NCBI GenBank assembly: GCA_046293395.1
Contig: JBKBOU010000001.1
Location: 744,001 to 808,000 of the forward strand
Source of the DNA: CAYNRA01 sp046293395
GTDB taxonomy: Bacteria > Bacteroidota > Bacteroidia > Cytophagales > Spirosomataceae
Direction of reading: 5' to 3'
Length of the DNA: 64,000 bases
Of the stretch, positions 25,776 through 35,497 are shown piece after piece (the stretch's first letter is position 1; each line of letters opens with the position of its first letter). The position numbers and the translations under genes were made by a program. Under the pieces are notes generated by a model. It was not told the DNA's origin. It made no database searches and saw only the letters and a program-made list of their open reading frames with translations.

Positions 25776-28700
25776 ATGAAAATGAATCCCAAAAGGAAAA
25801 CGAAGGCTTATTTACAAGCCAAGTTTGGGGGCTTAGTAGCTCTCCTACTCCTGTTTTCAGCACAAATCCATGCGCAACAAAGTTATGTAATTAGCGGAAA
25901 AGTAACCGACGCCTCCGGTGCTATACCGGGTGTAACCGTTTCTTTACAAGGCACAACTTCCGCAACCTCTACAGACGCAGAAGGCCAATACACATTGCGT
26001 GTGAGCAATAAACCAGGTGCTTACACACTTGTTGCCTCCGCCATCAGTTACGCCACACAAATAAAAAAGATTGACTTAGGAAATGCCTCCACCTTCACAG
26101 TAAACTTCGAATTGAAGAACGACGTCATGAGTTTGGACGAAGTAATTGTGGTGGGCTCAACTGTCAAGGAATCAAGAAGACAACTTGGCAATGCCATTTC
26201 TTCTGTAAAAGCAGAACAAATCAGCAGTGCCGGGACGCCTAATTTGGTTTCTTCGCTTCAAGGAAAAGTACCAGGCGCACAAATTACTCAGAACTCCGGC
26301 GACCCATCGGGTGGTGTAACCATTCGTTTACGTGGTGTAAAATCTTTGCAAGGGAGCTCAGATCCTCTGTATGTTATTGATGGAGTTATTGCAAGTAATA
26401 ATTCCGTAAACGTTTCACAAACAGCACTTTCCAATCAAATTGGTTCGGCAGTTGTTGGAACAAACCGCTTAGCAGACCTTAATCCGGCAGATATTGAAAG
26501 TGTCAATATTATCAATGGTGCAGCGGCGGCGGCTCAATATGGTTCACGTGCTGCCAACGGGGTTGTTATTGTAACTACTAAAAAGGGGAAATCAGGCGCA
26601 CCCAGAATTAATTTTACATCCAGTGCAACCACTTCTGAGCTTCGTAAAAAAATGCCATTTAGCACGTATGGCAAGCAATTTGGTTTTCCGGGTTTACGTC
26701 TTCACACCATTTTTGGTGTAGCGCCCGCAGCTATTGCGGCTAATCCAGGAACCACGGTTGTTGGTATTGTTCGGGATGGAGTAACAACCAATTTGGCAAG
26801 CAATATTGTGGACGTGACGCGCTACGATTACCAGGACCAGATTTTCCGCCAAGCGTATGGAACAGACAATAACGTTTCCATCAGTGGTGGTTCAGACAAT
26901 ACCCAGTATTTTGTTTCTGCCAATTATTCGAACAACGAAGGAATTATCGTGGGTACGAATTTCCGTAGATATGGGCTTCGTGCGCGTGTTGACCAACGTT
27001 TGGCAAGTTGGGCAAAATTATCTGCGGGCGTAAGCTATACAAACAGTTTTGCCAATGAAAAAGCAAACGGAAACGTATTCTACTCGCCTATCAACTCCAT
27101 TAATATTACGAATAATATCTGGGATATTACGCAAAGAGATGCCGCTGGACAGTTATTGGCCGTAGAGCCTACCCGTGTCAATCCGTTGAGTACCATCGAA
27201 GATATGGTCTTTACACAGCAAGTAAACAGAACAATCAACGACGTACAATTAAACTTGACGCCATTTAAAGGATTAACTGTTGACTGGCTCATGGGGGTTG
27301 ATGCGTATGCGCAGGTTGGTAGCAATTTAATCAAGCCATACCCGTATCAATCCGTTGCCAATTTACCTGCGGAGCGTTTCCCACAAGGTTTTGCTTCGAG
27401 CACAACGAATACGTCCATCTTTTACAATACCGATTTAAACATTGGCTACGAAAGACAGCTATCTAGCAAATTAAAAATGAATTTATTAGCTGGATATAGT
27501 TACCAATACGGTCGTTCTGACTTCACAAGAGCTAGTGGAGAGCGTTTAGCTCCATTCATTGAAACCCTCAATGGAGGTGCTGTTATTACAGCCGGTTATG
27601 GGTTAGACCAATATGATTTGAGCGGTGTATTTGGTCAGACGACATTCGGATATAACAATCTTGCCTTCCTTACAGCTGCTGTAAGACAAGATAAATCGTC
27701 GAAATTTTCACCTTCAGAAACCAACCAAATTTATCCAAAAGTATCTGGAAGTTTTGTACCTTCTGACTTAGCTGGCTGGAAAGATGGTGCATTGGCGGAT
27801 GTTTTCAACTCATTTAAGGTGAGAGGTTCGTGGGGGCAAGCTGGAAATTTAACTGGAATTGGCTCGTATGACCGTTTTTGGCAGTTTAATCCCGTTAATT
27901 ATTTAGGAAGAAATACCATTGTTCCAAGCAGCCAATTGGCAAACCCTCGTGTTCGCCCAGAACGCATGACAGAAATGGAGTTCGGATTTGATGCTTCATT
28001 CGTAAATGACCGTGTTAATCTTGTATTTACTGCTTACAATCAGCGTATCAAGGATTTGGTTGTGAATGCAGTATCTGCGCCAACAACTGGAGGAACGTCC
28101 ATCGTCAACAATACGGGAGAAATGACAAACAAAGGGATTGAATTGGGCTTGAACCTAACGCCTATCAAAACCAAAGACTTTACTTGGGACGCCACGGTTA
28201 TTTTTAACAGAAACAGAAGTGTAATCGACAAACTAGGAACAGCTACAATTGGCATAAATAACGTAGCCGGCGCACCTATTTTCTTGATTGAAGGACAAGC
28301 ACCCTCTGTATTTTTTGCTGTGCCTTACGCAAGAAATGAAAACGGAGAGCTAATCCTAACCCCACAAGGATTCCCACAAAGAGAAAGAGGTATCCAAAAT
28401 GGAGCTACATTTACCCCTCAAAGAGATGCAGAAGGACAACCAACAGGCGCAAACGTTCAAGGAATCATTGGAAATCCGAACCCACTTTGGACAGGTTCTT
28501 TCTCAAGTTCTTTCCAATACAAAAAACTAAACGTTCGCTTCTTACTAGATGCAGTTCAAGGAAACCAAGTATTTAACGCAGACTTTAGAACACGCCAAGG
28601 GGTTGGTGTGGGTGAAGTCGCAGAGCAAGAACTTAGAGGTGAACTTCCGCGCGGTTATATCTTTGCCAATTATTTAATTGAAGAATGGAGAATTGACGAT

Positions 28701-28934
28701 GGCTCCTTTGTAAAATTGAGAGAAGCGGCTATTTCTTATCCACTACCTAAAGTAAATGGAATCTCCAATTGGTCACTTTCTCTCATCGGTCGAAACTTAA
28801 TTTCTTGGGATAACTACAGAGGATACGACCCAGAAACCAATGCGGGCGGTAACAGCGATTTATTCAGAGGTGTTGATTTTGGTAATGTTCCAATTCCAAG
28901 ATCGTATCAATTACAACTTTCCATCTCGCTTTAA
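25776..28934 (+). CDS. SusC/RagA family TonB-linked outer-membrane transporter (pair 2)
   Basis: A 1052-residue TonB-dependent transporter. A basic start leads to a hydrophobic signal segment ending IHAQ. The regulatory-like domain (VISGKVTDASGAIPGVTVSLQG) is here split as VISGKVTDASG and AIPGVTVSLQG. It is followed by the TonB-box-like LDEVIVVG, a plug (IRLRGVKSLQGSSDPLYVID; QYGSRAANGVVIVTTKKG) and a barrel ending in LQLSISL. It starts at the ATG at 25776, preceded by a purine-rich GAAGAAG; an in-frame ATG at 25746 would spoil the signal peptide. It is followed after 26 nt by its SusD. Confidence 0.96.
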   Translation: MKMNPKRKTKAYLQAKFGGLVALLLLFSAQIHAQQSYVISGKVTDASGAIPGVTVSLQGTTSATSTDAEGQYTLRVSNKPGAYTLVASAISYATQIKKIDLGNASTFTVNFELKNDVMSLDEVIVVGSTVKESRRQLGNAISSVKAEQISSAGTPNLVSSLQGKVPGAQITQNSGDPSGGVTIRLRGVKSLQGSSDPLYVIDGVIASNNSVNVSQTALSNQIGSAVVGTNRLADLNPADIESVNIINGAAAAAQYGSRAANGVVIVTTKKGKSGAPRINFTSSATTSELRKKMPFSTYGKQFGFPGLRLHTIFGVAPAAIAANPGTTVVGIVRDGVTTNLASNIVDVTRYDYQDQIFRQAYGTDNNVSISGGSDNTQYFVSANYSNNEGIIVGTNFRRYGLRARVDQRLASWAKLSAGVSYTNSFANEKANGNVFYSPINSINITNNIWDITQRDAAGQLLAVEPTRVNPLSTIEDMVFTQQVNRTINDVQLNLTPFKGLTVDWLMGVDAYAQVGSNLIKPYPYQSVANLPAERFPQGFASSTTNTSIFYNTDLNIGYERQLSSKLKMNLLAGYSYQYGRSDFTRASGERLAPFIETLNGGAVITAGYGLDQYDLSGVFGQTTFGYNNLAFLTAAVRQDKSSKFSPSETNQIYPKVSGSFVPSDLAGWKDGALADVFNSFKVRGSWGQAGNLTGIGSYDRFWQFNPVNYLGRNTIVPSSQLANPRVRPERMTEMEFGFDASFVNDRVNLVFTAYNQRIKDLVVNAVSAPTTGGTSIVNNTGEMTNKGIELGLNLTPIKTKDFTWDATVIFNRNRSVIDKLGTATIGINNVAGAPIFLIEGQAPSVFFAVPYARNENGELILTPQGFPQRERGIQNGATFTPQRDAEGQPTGANVQGIIGNPNPLWTGSFSSSFQYKKLNVRFLLDAVQGNQVFNADFRTRQGVGVGEVAEQELRGELPRGYIFANYLIEEWRIDDGSFVKLREAAISYPLPKVNGISNWSLSLIGRNLISWDNYRGYDPETNAGGNSDLFRGVDFGNVPIPRSYQLQLSISL

Positions 28935-28960
28935 TTTCAACTTCAATTTGATTACATTTT

Positions 28961-30229
28961 ATGAAAAAATATATTCTATCAGCCGGATTAATAGCTACCT
29001 TACTGAGCTCCTGCACCGGCGAATATCTCAATCCTGGTACAGCAAGTGAGCAACAAGTTGTTGCTAGTCAAAACGGGCTTATCGCTTTAGTGAATGGTCT
29101 TCAGCAGAAATTTACAACAACGCGCGCGGGCGTTCTCTATACTGCTATTAATGCAGACGGACTGACAACCAAGCAATTAACTGTCTTGAACGCTGGAAAT
29201 ACAGACGAAGTATTGCTTGAATCTGGTGGCTCTTCATTGATTAATAACAACGGAATCATCACAAACCTATGGAACCAAGCACATCTCACAAAGTCAAATG
29301 CTGATTTAATCATTGCCAATGCTAACAATGCACCTGACCCCGCTGTACGTTCCGGAATTTTAGCATACGCCCATTTATTTCGTGCGTTATCTTTAGGAAC
29401 TTTAGCTACTTTTTGGGAACAAGTACCTGTGGCTGTTGGAAGTAACGCGGCGTTTAGTCCAAGAACGGTTGCTCTTCAAGAGGCTGTTAGTTCATTGGAA
29501 ACTGCTGCAGCTGCTCTAGCGCAAAATCCACCATCGGCTGCTTTTACTTCACAAGTCGTCCCGGGCATTGCAATCGCTCCAACAGTACAAGCATTGTTGG
29601 CACGTTACCAACTCATGTTGGGTAATTTTGATGCAGCCATCGCGGCAGCTGAAAGAGTGCCAAGCTCAGCAAAAAGTGGATTTAACTTCGATGATGTCAG
29701 TCCAAACCCTATTTTCTTTAGCTCCTTTGGAAACAGAAATGTAACTGAGCCAACAGCAAACTTTGGTTTACCATCGGCACTTGCACCTGCAAGTACAGAC
29801 GGAAGAAGAGGTTTCTACTACTCGGCAGGTGGTAATGTAAACTTAGGAAGAGCCGGATTTTACACATCAAATACATCTGCTGTACCCGTTTATCTACCCG
29901 GTGAGATGAATCTAATTAAAGCAGAAGCACACGCACGCAAGGGCAATTTACCCCAAGCAACTGCGGAACTTAACACGGTTTTAACCAAGAAAACCGATGT
30001 ATGGGGTGTGCAAGCCGGTGGCGTAGCTTACAGTGGTGAAAATACAGCTGCTGCGCTTCTAGCTGAAATCTATCGCCAAAGAAGTATCGAATTATTCTTG
30101 TCTGGTACACGCATTGAAGACAGCAGACGCTTCGGAAGACCAACAACGGAAAGAAGCCGCAATTGGTATCCTTATCCGCTTTCTGAAAGAAATAATAATA
30201 CAAGCACACCAGCTGACCCAACTAACTAA
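28961..30229 (+). CDS. SusD/RagB family outer-membrane lipoprotein (pair 2)
   Basis: A 422-residue lipoprotein with a lipobox (LLSSC) whose Cys is residue 18. SusD-type helical segments follow (GILAYAHLFRALSLGTLATF; ALLARYQLMLGNFDAAIAAA; GEMNLIKAEAHARKG), as does the C-terminal IYRQRSIELFLSGTRIEDSR family signature. It is shorter than SusD of pair 1 and rich in Asn, Ala and Thr. It would cap the SusC channel and bind a ligand that remains unknown; no hydrolase, sulfatase or regulator gene accompanies the pair. Confidence 0.93.
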   Translation: MKKYILSAGLIATLLSSCTGEYLNPGTASEQQVVASQNGLIALVNGLQQKFTTTRAGVLYTAINADGLTTKQLTVLNAGNTDEVLLESGGSSLINNNGIITNLWNQAHLTKSNADLIIANANNAPDPAVRSGILAYAHLFRALSLGTLATFWEQVPVAVGSNAAFSPRTVALQEAVSSLETAAAALAQNPPSAAFTSQVVPGIAIAPTVQALLARYQLMLGNFDAAIAAAERVPSSAKSGFNFDDVSPNPIFFSSFGNRNVTEPTANFGLPSALAPASTDGRRGFYYSAGGNVNLGRAGFYTSNTSAVPVYLPGEMNLIKAEAHARKGNLPQATAELNTVLTKKTDVWGVQAGGVAYSGENTAAALLAEIYRQRSIELFLSGTRIEDSRRFGRPTTERSRNWYPYPLSERNNNTSTPADPTN

Positions 30230-30250
30230 TAATTAAGTAGTTATACTAAA

Positions 30251-30287
30251 AAAATAGGTTCAATACAAATTGTATTGAACCTATTTT
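30251..30287. terminator. Bidirectional terminator between susD (pair 2) and dprA
   Basis: An 18-bp inverted repeat (30251-30268 with 30270-30287), A-rich at the left and T-rich at the right. In practice the innermost bases form the loop. The right arm includes the dprA stop codon at 30281-30283, so the dprA stop is inside the hairpin. Confidence 0.8.
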
Positions 30288-31399
30288 AGTTTAAATTTTT
30301 TCCCTGGTAATACGTTTACAAACCCCTGAAATTCCAATTGGAGTAAAACCCCTGCAATTCTATTTTGAGGGATACCTACCTCCCAGCTCAATTTATCAAT
30401 ATGTACCGAGTCGTATTTTGCTAGTTGCCGAATAACCGCTGCCTCTTCTTCGCTGAACGTACTAAAGTCCAGAGGATGCTGCTGTCCCGCCTCTTTTGTA
30501 ATTTTAGAGCCATCCCATTGAAGCAACTCCACCAAGTCCTCAACACACGTGTAAATTTGTGCTTTGTTTTTTTTGATTAATCCGTGCGGCCCTTCTGCTA
30601 CCTTATTTGTCACTAATCCCGGAACGGCAAATACTTCTTTGTGGTAATTATTCGCAAATTCTACCGTCACCATTCCACCACCTCTTTGGGCTGATTCGAC
30701 CAAAATACAAACATCGCTCAAACCCGCTATGATTCTATTTCTCGCCAAAAACAGCGATGCAATGGGTTTCATACCCAACGGACTTTCTGAGACCAAACCT
30801 CCATTTTCAAGCATTTTATCAGCCATTTTTCTATGGGCTGCGGGGTAGATTGTATCCAATCCATTGGCTAAAACAGCGATTGTTGGTAACTGACATTCCA
30901 AGGCTGTTTGGTGCGCCAAACTGTCAATTCCGAGTGCCAAGCCACTCACAATGGTAGGCTGTAAAGATTGAAGTTCCCGAACAATCCGTTGCGTCATTTC
31001 TTGTCCGTATGCTGTCGATTTCCGAGTTCCAACAATAGCGACCGTCTTGGAAGCATTCAAATCTATATTCTTTCCTTTGGAGAACAAAATAGCGGGGGAA
31101 TCGTAGTTTGGTATAAGGCGATTGGGATATTGACTACATGCATACGAAAAAACAGCTACACCCTCTTTGTGAAGCGCCTCCAATTGTTTTTGAGCGAGGT
31201 CAATCCATTGATTTTTTCTTCTGATTCGAACAGCAGTTTGCTCCCCGATTCCAGTCACTTTTCGCAATTGTTCTACCGAAGCGTTAAAAACAGCTTCTGG
31301 TGAACCAAAAACATGTACGAGCTGGCGATGTAAAATCCCACCAATCCCTTCTACTTGTGCTAAAGCCAAGTGAAACATTATTTTTTCATCCGTTTTCAT
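30281..31399 (-). CDS. dprA: DNA-processing protein DprA
   Basis: A 372-residue protein that loads RecA on incoming single-stranded DNA during natural transformation. The order is an N-terminal helix-hairpin-helix/SAM-like part (GIGEQTAVRI), a Rossmann-like core (VAIVGTRKSTAYG; SGLALGIDSLAHQTAL; NGLDTIYPAAHR; ARNRIIAGLSD; RGGGMVTVEFA), and a C-terminal winged helix (about 315-372). The core motifs are complete. It is preceded on the same strand by a MerR-type gene. Confidence 0.96.
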   Translation of the reverse strand: MKTDEKIMFHLALAQVEGIGGILHRQLVHVFGSPEAVFNASVEQLRKVTGIGEQTAVRIRRKNQWIDLAQKQLEALHKEGVAVFSYACSQYPNRLIPNYDSPAILFSKGKNIDLNASKTVAIVGTRKSTAYGQEMTQRIVRELQSLQPTIVSGLALGIDSLAHQTALECQLPTIAVLANGLDTIYPAAHRKMADKMLENGGLVSESPLGMKPIASLFLARNRIIAGLSDVCILVESAQRGGGMVTVEFANNYHKEVFAVPGLVTNKVAEGPHGLIKKNKAQIYTCVEDLVELLQWDGSKITKEAGQQHPLDFSTFSEEEAAVIRQLAKYDSVHIDKLSWEVGIPQNRIAGVLLQLEFQGFVNVLPGKKFKLK

Positions 31400-31421
31400 G
31401 GTTTGTTTATCTTCTATTTGA

Positions 31422-31739
31422 TTAACTGAAGCGCTCTTTCATCATCAAAAGTACTTCTTTTATATTTTCAAGGCGTTTGATGGCTTCTGTCTTTTTATTA
31501 AAAACTTCTTCACGCTGCGCTAATTGCTTCTTAGCTCCTTCCACGGTGTATTTTTCTTCTTGAATAAGTTTCAGAATTTTCCCGAATTTATTCACTTCTC
31601 TTTGTGAAAAAAACAGGATTTTTCCTCTTTTTCTTCCTGTAATTGAAAACTCCTCAGCATAAAACCGGAGGTGTGAAACGGATACATCAAACTTTTCAGA
31701 TAAATCCTGAAATGTATAAAAAATCTTCGTTTCTGCCAT
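31422..31739 (-). CDS. MerR-family transcriptional regulator
   Basis: A 105-residue protein with a MerR helix-turn-helix (FYTFQDLSEKFDVSVSHLRFYAEEF, where the second helix is SVSHLRFYAEE), a wing with KRGKILFFSQREV, and a short C-terminal dimerisation coiled coil. No Cys-rich effector domain is present. This minimal form is common in Bacteroidota near lepB/dprA. Targets are unknown. It is 22 nt upstream of dprA on the same strand and likely co-transcribed with it. Confidence 0.88.
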   Translation of the reverse strand: MAETKIFYTFQDLSEKFDVSVSHLRFYAEEFSITGRKRGKILFFSQREVNKFGKILKLIQEEKYTVEGAKKQLAQREEVFNKKTEAIKRLENIKEVLLMMKERFS

Positions 31740-31752
31740 AATCTAACATAAA

Positions 31753-31780
31753 ATGCCCCGCTAGTTTACCAGCGGGGCAT
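31753..31780 (-). terminator. Intrinsic terminator after lepB
   Basis: GC-rich perfect 10-bp stem (31753-31762 with 31771-31780), 8-nt loop, and TTTTA on the minus-strand side after the stem. It separates lepB from the MerR gene. Confidence 0.8.
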
Positions 31781-31785
31781 CGTAT

Positions 31786-32928
31786 TTATTTGATTAAACT
31801 GAACAATCTACTCCAACGAATTTTGGATAAAAGCCCACCGTCTGCATCCAAAGACATCCAAATAAAGACAGCCTTTCCAACAATGTGGTCTTCAGGCACA
31901 AAACCCCAGAAACGCGAGTCATCCGATTCGTACCGGTTGTCTCCCATCATGAAATAATAATCTTGTTTGAATGTATAAGACGTGATTACCTTACCATCTA
32001 TGAAAATTTTACCGTCTTTGTACTCCGCATTGTCATTCCAATCAAATGTGGTAATTACCCCTTTATACAAAGCAATATTTTTTTCGTTTAACTCGATAGT
32101 CATTCCTTTTTTAGGGATAATGAGCGAACCAAAATTATCTCGGTTCCACTTAAACAGCGATTTATTGTAGGGAAACGCGCCATAAACAGTTGTCGAATCG
32201 TCTTTCGGAATAATATCAGGAGTCACAGACTTGATAAAATCCATTTTCTTTAATTCTTTGACGGCTTCGTCTGTGGCATTCACCAAATAGAGGATTTTCC
32301 CGTTTTCTTCTGTTGCACCACGAATACCGATTTCTAGTTTTTCGAAGAGTTTCGGATTAATCGTTGTATTGCTTTCCAGGGTATAATACATTTGGCGATG
32401 TGGCGGATTTTCCATCATTTTATTGTTAATGAAAACCTGTCCATCATCAATCCGGATGGTATCTCCACCAATTCCGATACATCTTTTGATATAATTTGTA
32501 CGCAAATCAACGGGATATTTATCGAAACCGCCAAACTCATCAGGGCGCTCAGGGCAACCCGGATAATTGAAAACAACGACATCCCCGTTTTTAACATCTG
32601 TAAAACCCGGTAATCTAAAATAAGGTAAATCAATCCAGGTGAGGAAAGAAGGGATTTCTGTGAACCAAATTTTTTGATGCGTTAATGGCAATTGGAGAAC
32701 TGTTTTTGGTGTTCGAGTGCCGTAATGAACTTTGCTAACGAACAGGAAATCGTTCACGAGTAGGCTACGTTCCATAGAACCCGTCGGGATGGTATAGGCT
32801 TCTAAAAGTAGCCATCTGATTAATGTTGCCGCAACTACTGCGAAAAGTACGGAATCAAACCATTCTCTCAAAGGAGATTTCTTCGTCGTTTTTTTCTCTT
32901 TGCCCTCTAAATTTTGCTCTTCTGCCAT
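31786..32928 (-). CDS. lepB: Signal peptidase I
   Basis: A 380-residue membrane serine protease that cleaves Sec signal peptides. After a charged cytoplasmic start there is one membrane span (about 26-44), then box B with catalytic Ser51 in IPTGSMERSL, box D with catalytic Lys148 in NYIKRCIGIGGD, and box E GDNRYESDDSRFWGFVPE. It is longer than E. coli LepB, with an insert of about 120 residues between boxes D and E, as is usual in Bacteroidota. It is part of the conserved-looking parA-parB-DUF5683-dapB-lepB order. Confidence 0.97.
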   Translation of the reverse strand: MAEEQNLEGKEKKTTKKSPLREWFDSVLFAVVAATLIRWLLLEAYTIPTGSMERSLLVNDFLFVSKVHYGTRTPKTVLQLPLTHQKIWFTEIPSFLTWIDLPYFRLPGFTDVKNGDVVVFNYPGCPERPDEFGGFDKYPVDLRTNYIKRCIGIGGDTIRIDDGQVFINNKMMENPPHRQMYYTLESNTTINPKLFEKLEIGIRGATEENGKILYLVNATDEAVKELKKMDFIKSVTPDIIPKDDSTTVYGAFPYNKSLFKWNRDNFGSLIIPKKGMTIELNEKNIALYKGVITTFDWNDNAEYKDGKIFIDGKVITSYTFKQDYYFMMGDNRYESDDSRFWGFVPEDHIVGKAVFIWMSLDADGGLLSKIRWSRLFSLIK

Positions 32929-32972
32929 ATTTTACGATTCTTTATTTTGCGAATATACTATTTCTTCTACTA

Positions 32973-33692
32973 TCACAAGGCAAGCATTTCTTGCATTGTT
33001 TGAACACCCGTCTTATCTTGTAGCCACTCAGCAGCAACAACTGCGCCAAGTGCGAAGCCCTCACGGCTATATGCTTCATGCGAAATTTCTATTTGATCTA
33101 CGTCTGAGATGTACTTAACCACGTGTGTACCAGGCACTTTTCCTTCTCTTGCAGACCAAATAGGCACTTCATTTGCTGCTGGAATTTCATTACTCACCCA
33201 TTTATTTTTTAAAGAATACGCATCAATAATTCCTTCTGCAAGGGTAATGGCGGTTCCGCTTGGTGCGTCTTTTTTCTCTGTATGGTGAATTTCTGTGGTC
33301 GTTACCTCATATTGGCTTTGTGTTTGCATTAACTTTGCCAACATTTGGTTTAGCTTAAAAAATATATTTACACCAATGCTATAATTTGACGCATAAAAGA
33401 AAGCGGAGCGACTATTCTGCCGACATAATTCCTCAATTTCTGGCTTTTTTTCGAGCCATCCCGTCGTCCCACAAACCACTTTCAAACCTGCGGAAATGCA
33501 GTGTGAAAGGTTTTGAAATGCTGCTTCTGGTGAACTAAACTCAATGACAGCATCTGCAATTTCTGGCTTCAATGCGACTAATTCTTCGTTATTTTGCCAA
33601 TCTACTTTTGCTACGATTTGGTGGCCTCGTTCAAGCGCAATTCGCTCAATCACTTTACCCATTTTTCCGTAACCTACTAATGCAATTCTCAT
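32973..33692 (-). CDS. dapB: 4-hydroxy-tetrahydrodipicolinate reductase
   Basis: A 239-residue enzyme of the diaminopimelate/lysine pathway. It has an N-terminal Rossmann motif VGYGKMGK, the catalytic-site TTEIHHTEKKDAPSGTA (His-His and Lys), and CGTTGW at the cofactor loop. It supplies meso-diaminopimelate for peptidoglycan and lysine. The frame is open from 33728, but the ATG at 33692 starts at the first beta strand (MRIALVGYG). It sits between the DUF5683 gene and lepB. Confidence 0.97.
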   Translation of the reverse strand: MRIALVGYGKMGKVIERIALERGHQIVAKVDWQNNEELVALKPEIADAVIEFSSPEAAFQNLSHCISAGLKVVCGTTGWLEKKPEIEELCRQNSRSAFFYASNYSIGVNIFFKLNQMLAKLMQTQSQYEVTTTEIHHTEKKDAPSGTAITLAEGIIDAYSLKNKWVSNEIPAANEVPIWSAREGKVPGTHVVKYISDVDQIEISHEAYSREGFALGAVVAAEWLQDKTGVQTMQEMLAL

Positions 33693-33702
33693 TATCAATT
33701 TT

Positions 33703-34539
33703 TTAAGGTAGTTGTATAGAAAAACCAATTCCAGAAGTAAAAGCTCCTTGGAATGTTCGTTCGATATTAGGTTCCAATCGCCAAGATAAATCTTCGGACA
33801 TATTGAATGTTTTTAAATGACCTGCCACGTTTGCTTCGAGTGCCAATAATAACCAACCAACGGTAAATCCGATGATGGATAAATCACGTTGACGACGAAA
33901 TGTATTGACGGCTGGTTCTAAGTTTTGGCGAACAAATGGCCCGCGCAAATCAGCTAAATTCAAGTTGGGAACTTCTGAGGCGAAAAAAGCGGCATCACTT
34001 GTGGCATAAGGCAAGGTTTCTTTTGTAATTAACCAATAACCTCCTTGCGTATCGGGGGCATAAACGGCTTGATTATCTGTTCGGGACAAGAAAAGCTGTG
34101 TACCTGTCAACGAAGAACCAGACGGCAGAATCACCTCACCCGCCCCTAGTTTGATAAGTTTTTCGAGGTAGCCTCGTGTTCTTTGGTATCCTTGGTTATT
34201 CCATGAAACGCCATATATACCTCCAGCTGCTGCTGCATAGACGATACCCATTTTCCAGTATTGCTTGTTCGTCGCTTGTCCCCAACCAGGTAAAACCAAC
34301 GAGCGATAAAAAGCAATTTTAGGTACTTCGTACGGTGCAACAGGCGTAATCCCTAGTAGTTTTTTGGTAAACTGGCTCGTTTTAGCGAAACCAGCACGGA
34401 TTTTTAAGGAATCCAAACGTACATTACCTGTTTTCTGCACAGAATCAATTTGCGTTACAAGAGTAGTTTGCGCACTACTATTTCGAAGTAAACACACGAA
34501 TATGACTACAATTGATATGAACTTATTCGCTTTTGGCAT
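33703..34539 (-). CDS. DUF5683 family exported protein
   Basis: A 278-residue protein with an N-terminal signal peptide (to about residue 23, NSSAQ). The DUF5683 signature region SLVLPGWGQATNKQYWKMG is followed by a hydrophobic GIVYAAAAGGIYGV and a later hydrophobic segment (SIIGFTVGWLLLALEANVAGH, broken here at SIIGFTVGWLLLAL). Function is unknown; it is probably an envelope protein. The start at 34539 lies 17 nt inside the end of parB, so translation is coupled. The longer frame to 34614 overlaps parB further and lacks a signal peptide. Confidence 0.88.
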   Translation of the reverse strand: MPKANKFISIVVIFVCLLRNSSAQTTLVTQIDSVQKTGNVRLDSLKIRAGFAKTSQFTKKLLGITPVAPYEVPKIAFYRSLVLPGWGQATNKQYWKMGIVYAAAAGGIYGVSWNNQGYQRTRGYLEKLIKLGAGEVILPSGSSLTGTQLFLSRTDNQAVYAPDTQGGYWLITKETLPYATSDAAFFASEVPNLNLADLRGPFVRQNLEPAVNTFRRQRDLSIIGFTVGWLLLALEANVAGHLKTFNMSEDLSWRLEPNIERTFQGAFTSGIGFSIQLP

Positions 34540-35464
34540 GGAGAGCTTGTACGATTTTTTCCAATTCTTCTTTTGAGGTAAACGGAATTTTAATTTCTCC
34601 TTTGTGTGCCTCATCTGCCTTTACAATTACTTTCGTACCTAAAAAACCAGATAATTGAAACTGCAATCCGGACACATCCAAACGCTGTGCGCCTTTCTTA
34701 GGTGGGTTTTTCGTTTCATCCAATAAGGCAAGATTACGAACAGCCTCTTCTACTTTGCGGACGGAAAGTTCTTCTACGATAATTTTCTTGAATAATTTCA
34801 TCTGGTTATCGTAGTCATCCATATTCACCAAAGCACGCGCATGACCCATTGAAATTTGAGAATCACGAACCGCCGCTTGAATCGCCGGTGGGAGTTTCAA
34901 AAGACGCATGTAATTATTTACCGTTGTCCGATTTTTCCCTACGCGTTCACCTAATTCTTCTTGCTTTAAGTTACACTCCGTCATTAAACGTTGGTAACTT
35001 AGCGCAATCTCGATGGCGTTCAAGTTTTCTCTTTGGATGTTTTCAATCAAAGCCATTTCCAACATTTGTTGGTCGTTGGCTGTACGAACATACGCCGGAA
35101 TTTGGCGTAAACCAGCTAACTTGGAAGCTTGCAAACGACGTTCACCCGAAATCAACTGATACCTGCCGTTTTCACTCTTACGAACCGTAATAGGCTGTAT
35201 AATTCCTTGCAATTTGATTGATTCAGACAACTCACGAAGCGCCTCTTGGTCAAAATGCGTTCTTGGTTGATACGGGTTTGTATCTACTAAATCAATCGCA
35301 ATTTCATTGATTGAGCTCGTTACCTCAGTGACCACTTTGGGCGATATACTTGGAGCTTCCTGCTGCACGTGCGAAGCAGGAGTGGCGTCTTGATCTGCTA
35401 GAAGCGCACCCAAGCCCCGTCCTAAACCCATTTTTTTATTTTTGGAAGCCACATTCGAATTCAT
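34523..35464 (-). CDS. parB: Chromosome-partitioning protein ParB
   Basis: A 313-residue ParB/Spo0J. The order is an N-terminal KMGLGRGLGALL motif (the ParA-stimulating part), the CTPase/ParB-N domain with TNPYQPRTHFD and the SGERRLQASKLAG motif, a helix-turn-helix for parS binding (LGERVGKNRTTVNNYMRLL), and a C-terminal dimerisation domain. It binds parS near the origin and loads SMC. It lies 33 nt downstream of parA. Confidence 0.97.
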   Translation of the reverse strand: MNSNVASKNKKMGLGRGLGALLADQDATPASHVQQEAPSISPKVVTEVTSSINEIAIDLVDTNPYQPRTHFDQEALRELSESIKLQGIIQPITVRKSENGRYQLISGERRLQASKLAGLRQIPAYVRTANDQQMLEMALIENIQRENLNAIEIALSYQRLMTECNLKQEELGERVGKNRTTVNNYMRLLKLPPAIQAAVRDSQISMGHARALVNMDDYDNQMKLFKKIIVEELSVRKVEEAVRNLALLDETKNPPKKGAQRLDVSGLQFQLSGFLGTKVIVKADEAHKGEIKIPFTSKEELEKIVQALHAKSE

Positions 35465-35497
35465 AATGCTGTATTTTAAGGTAGAAACGATTTGATG

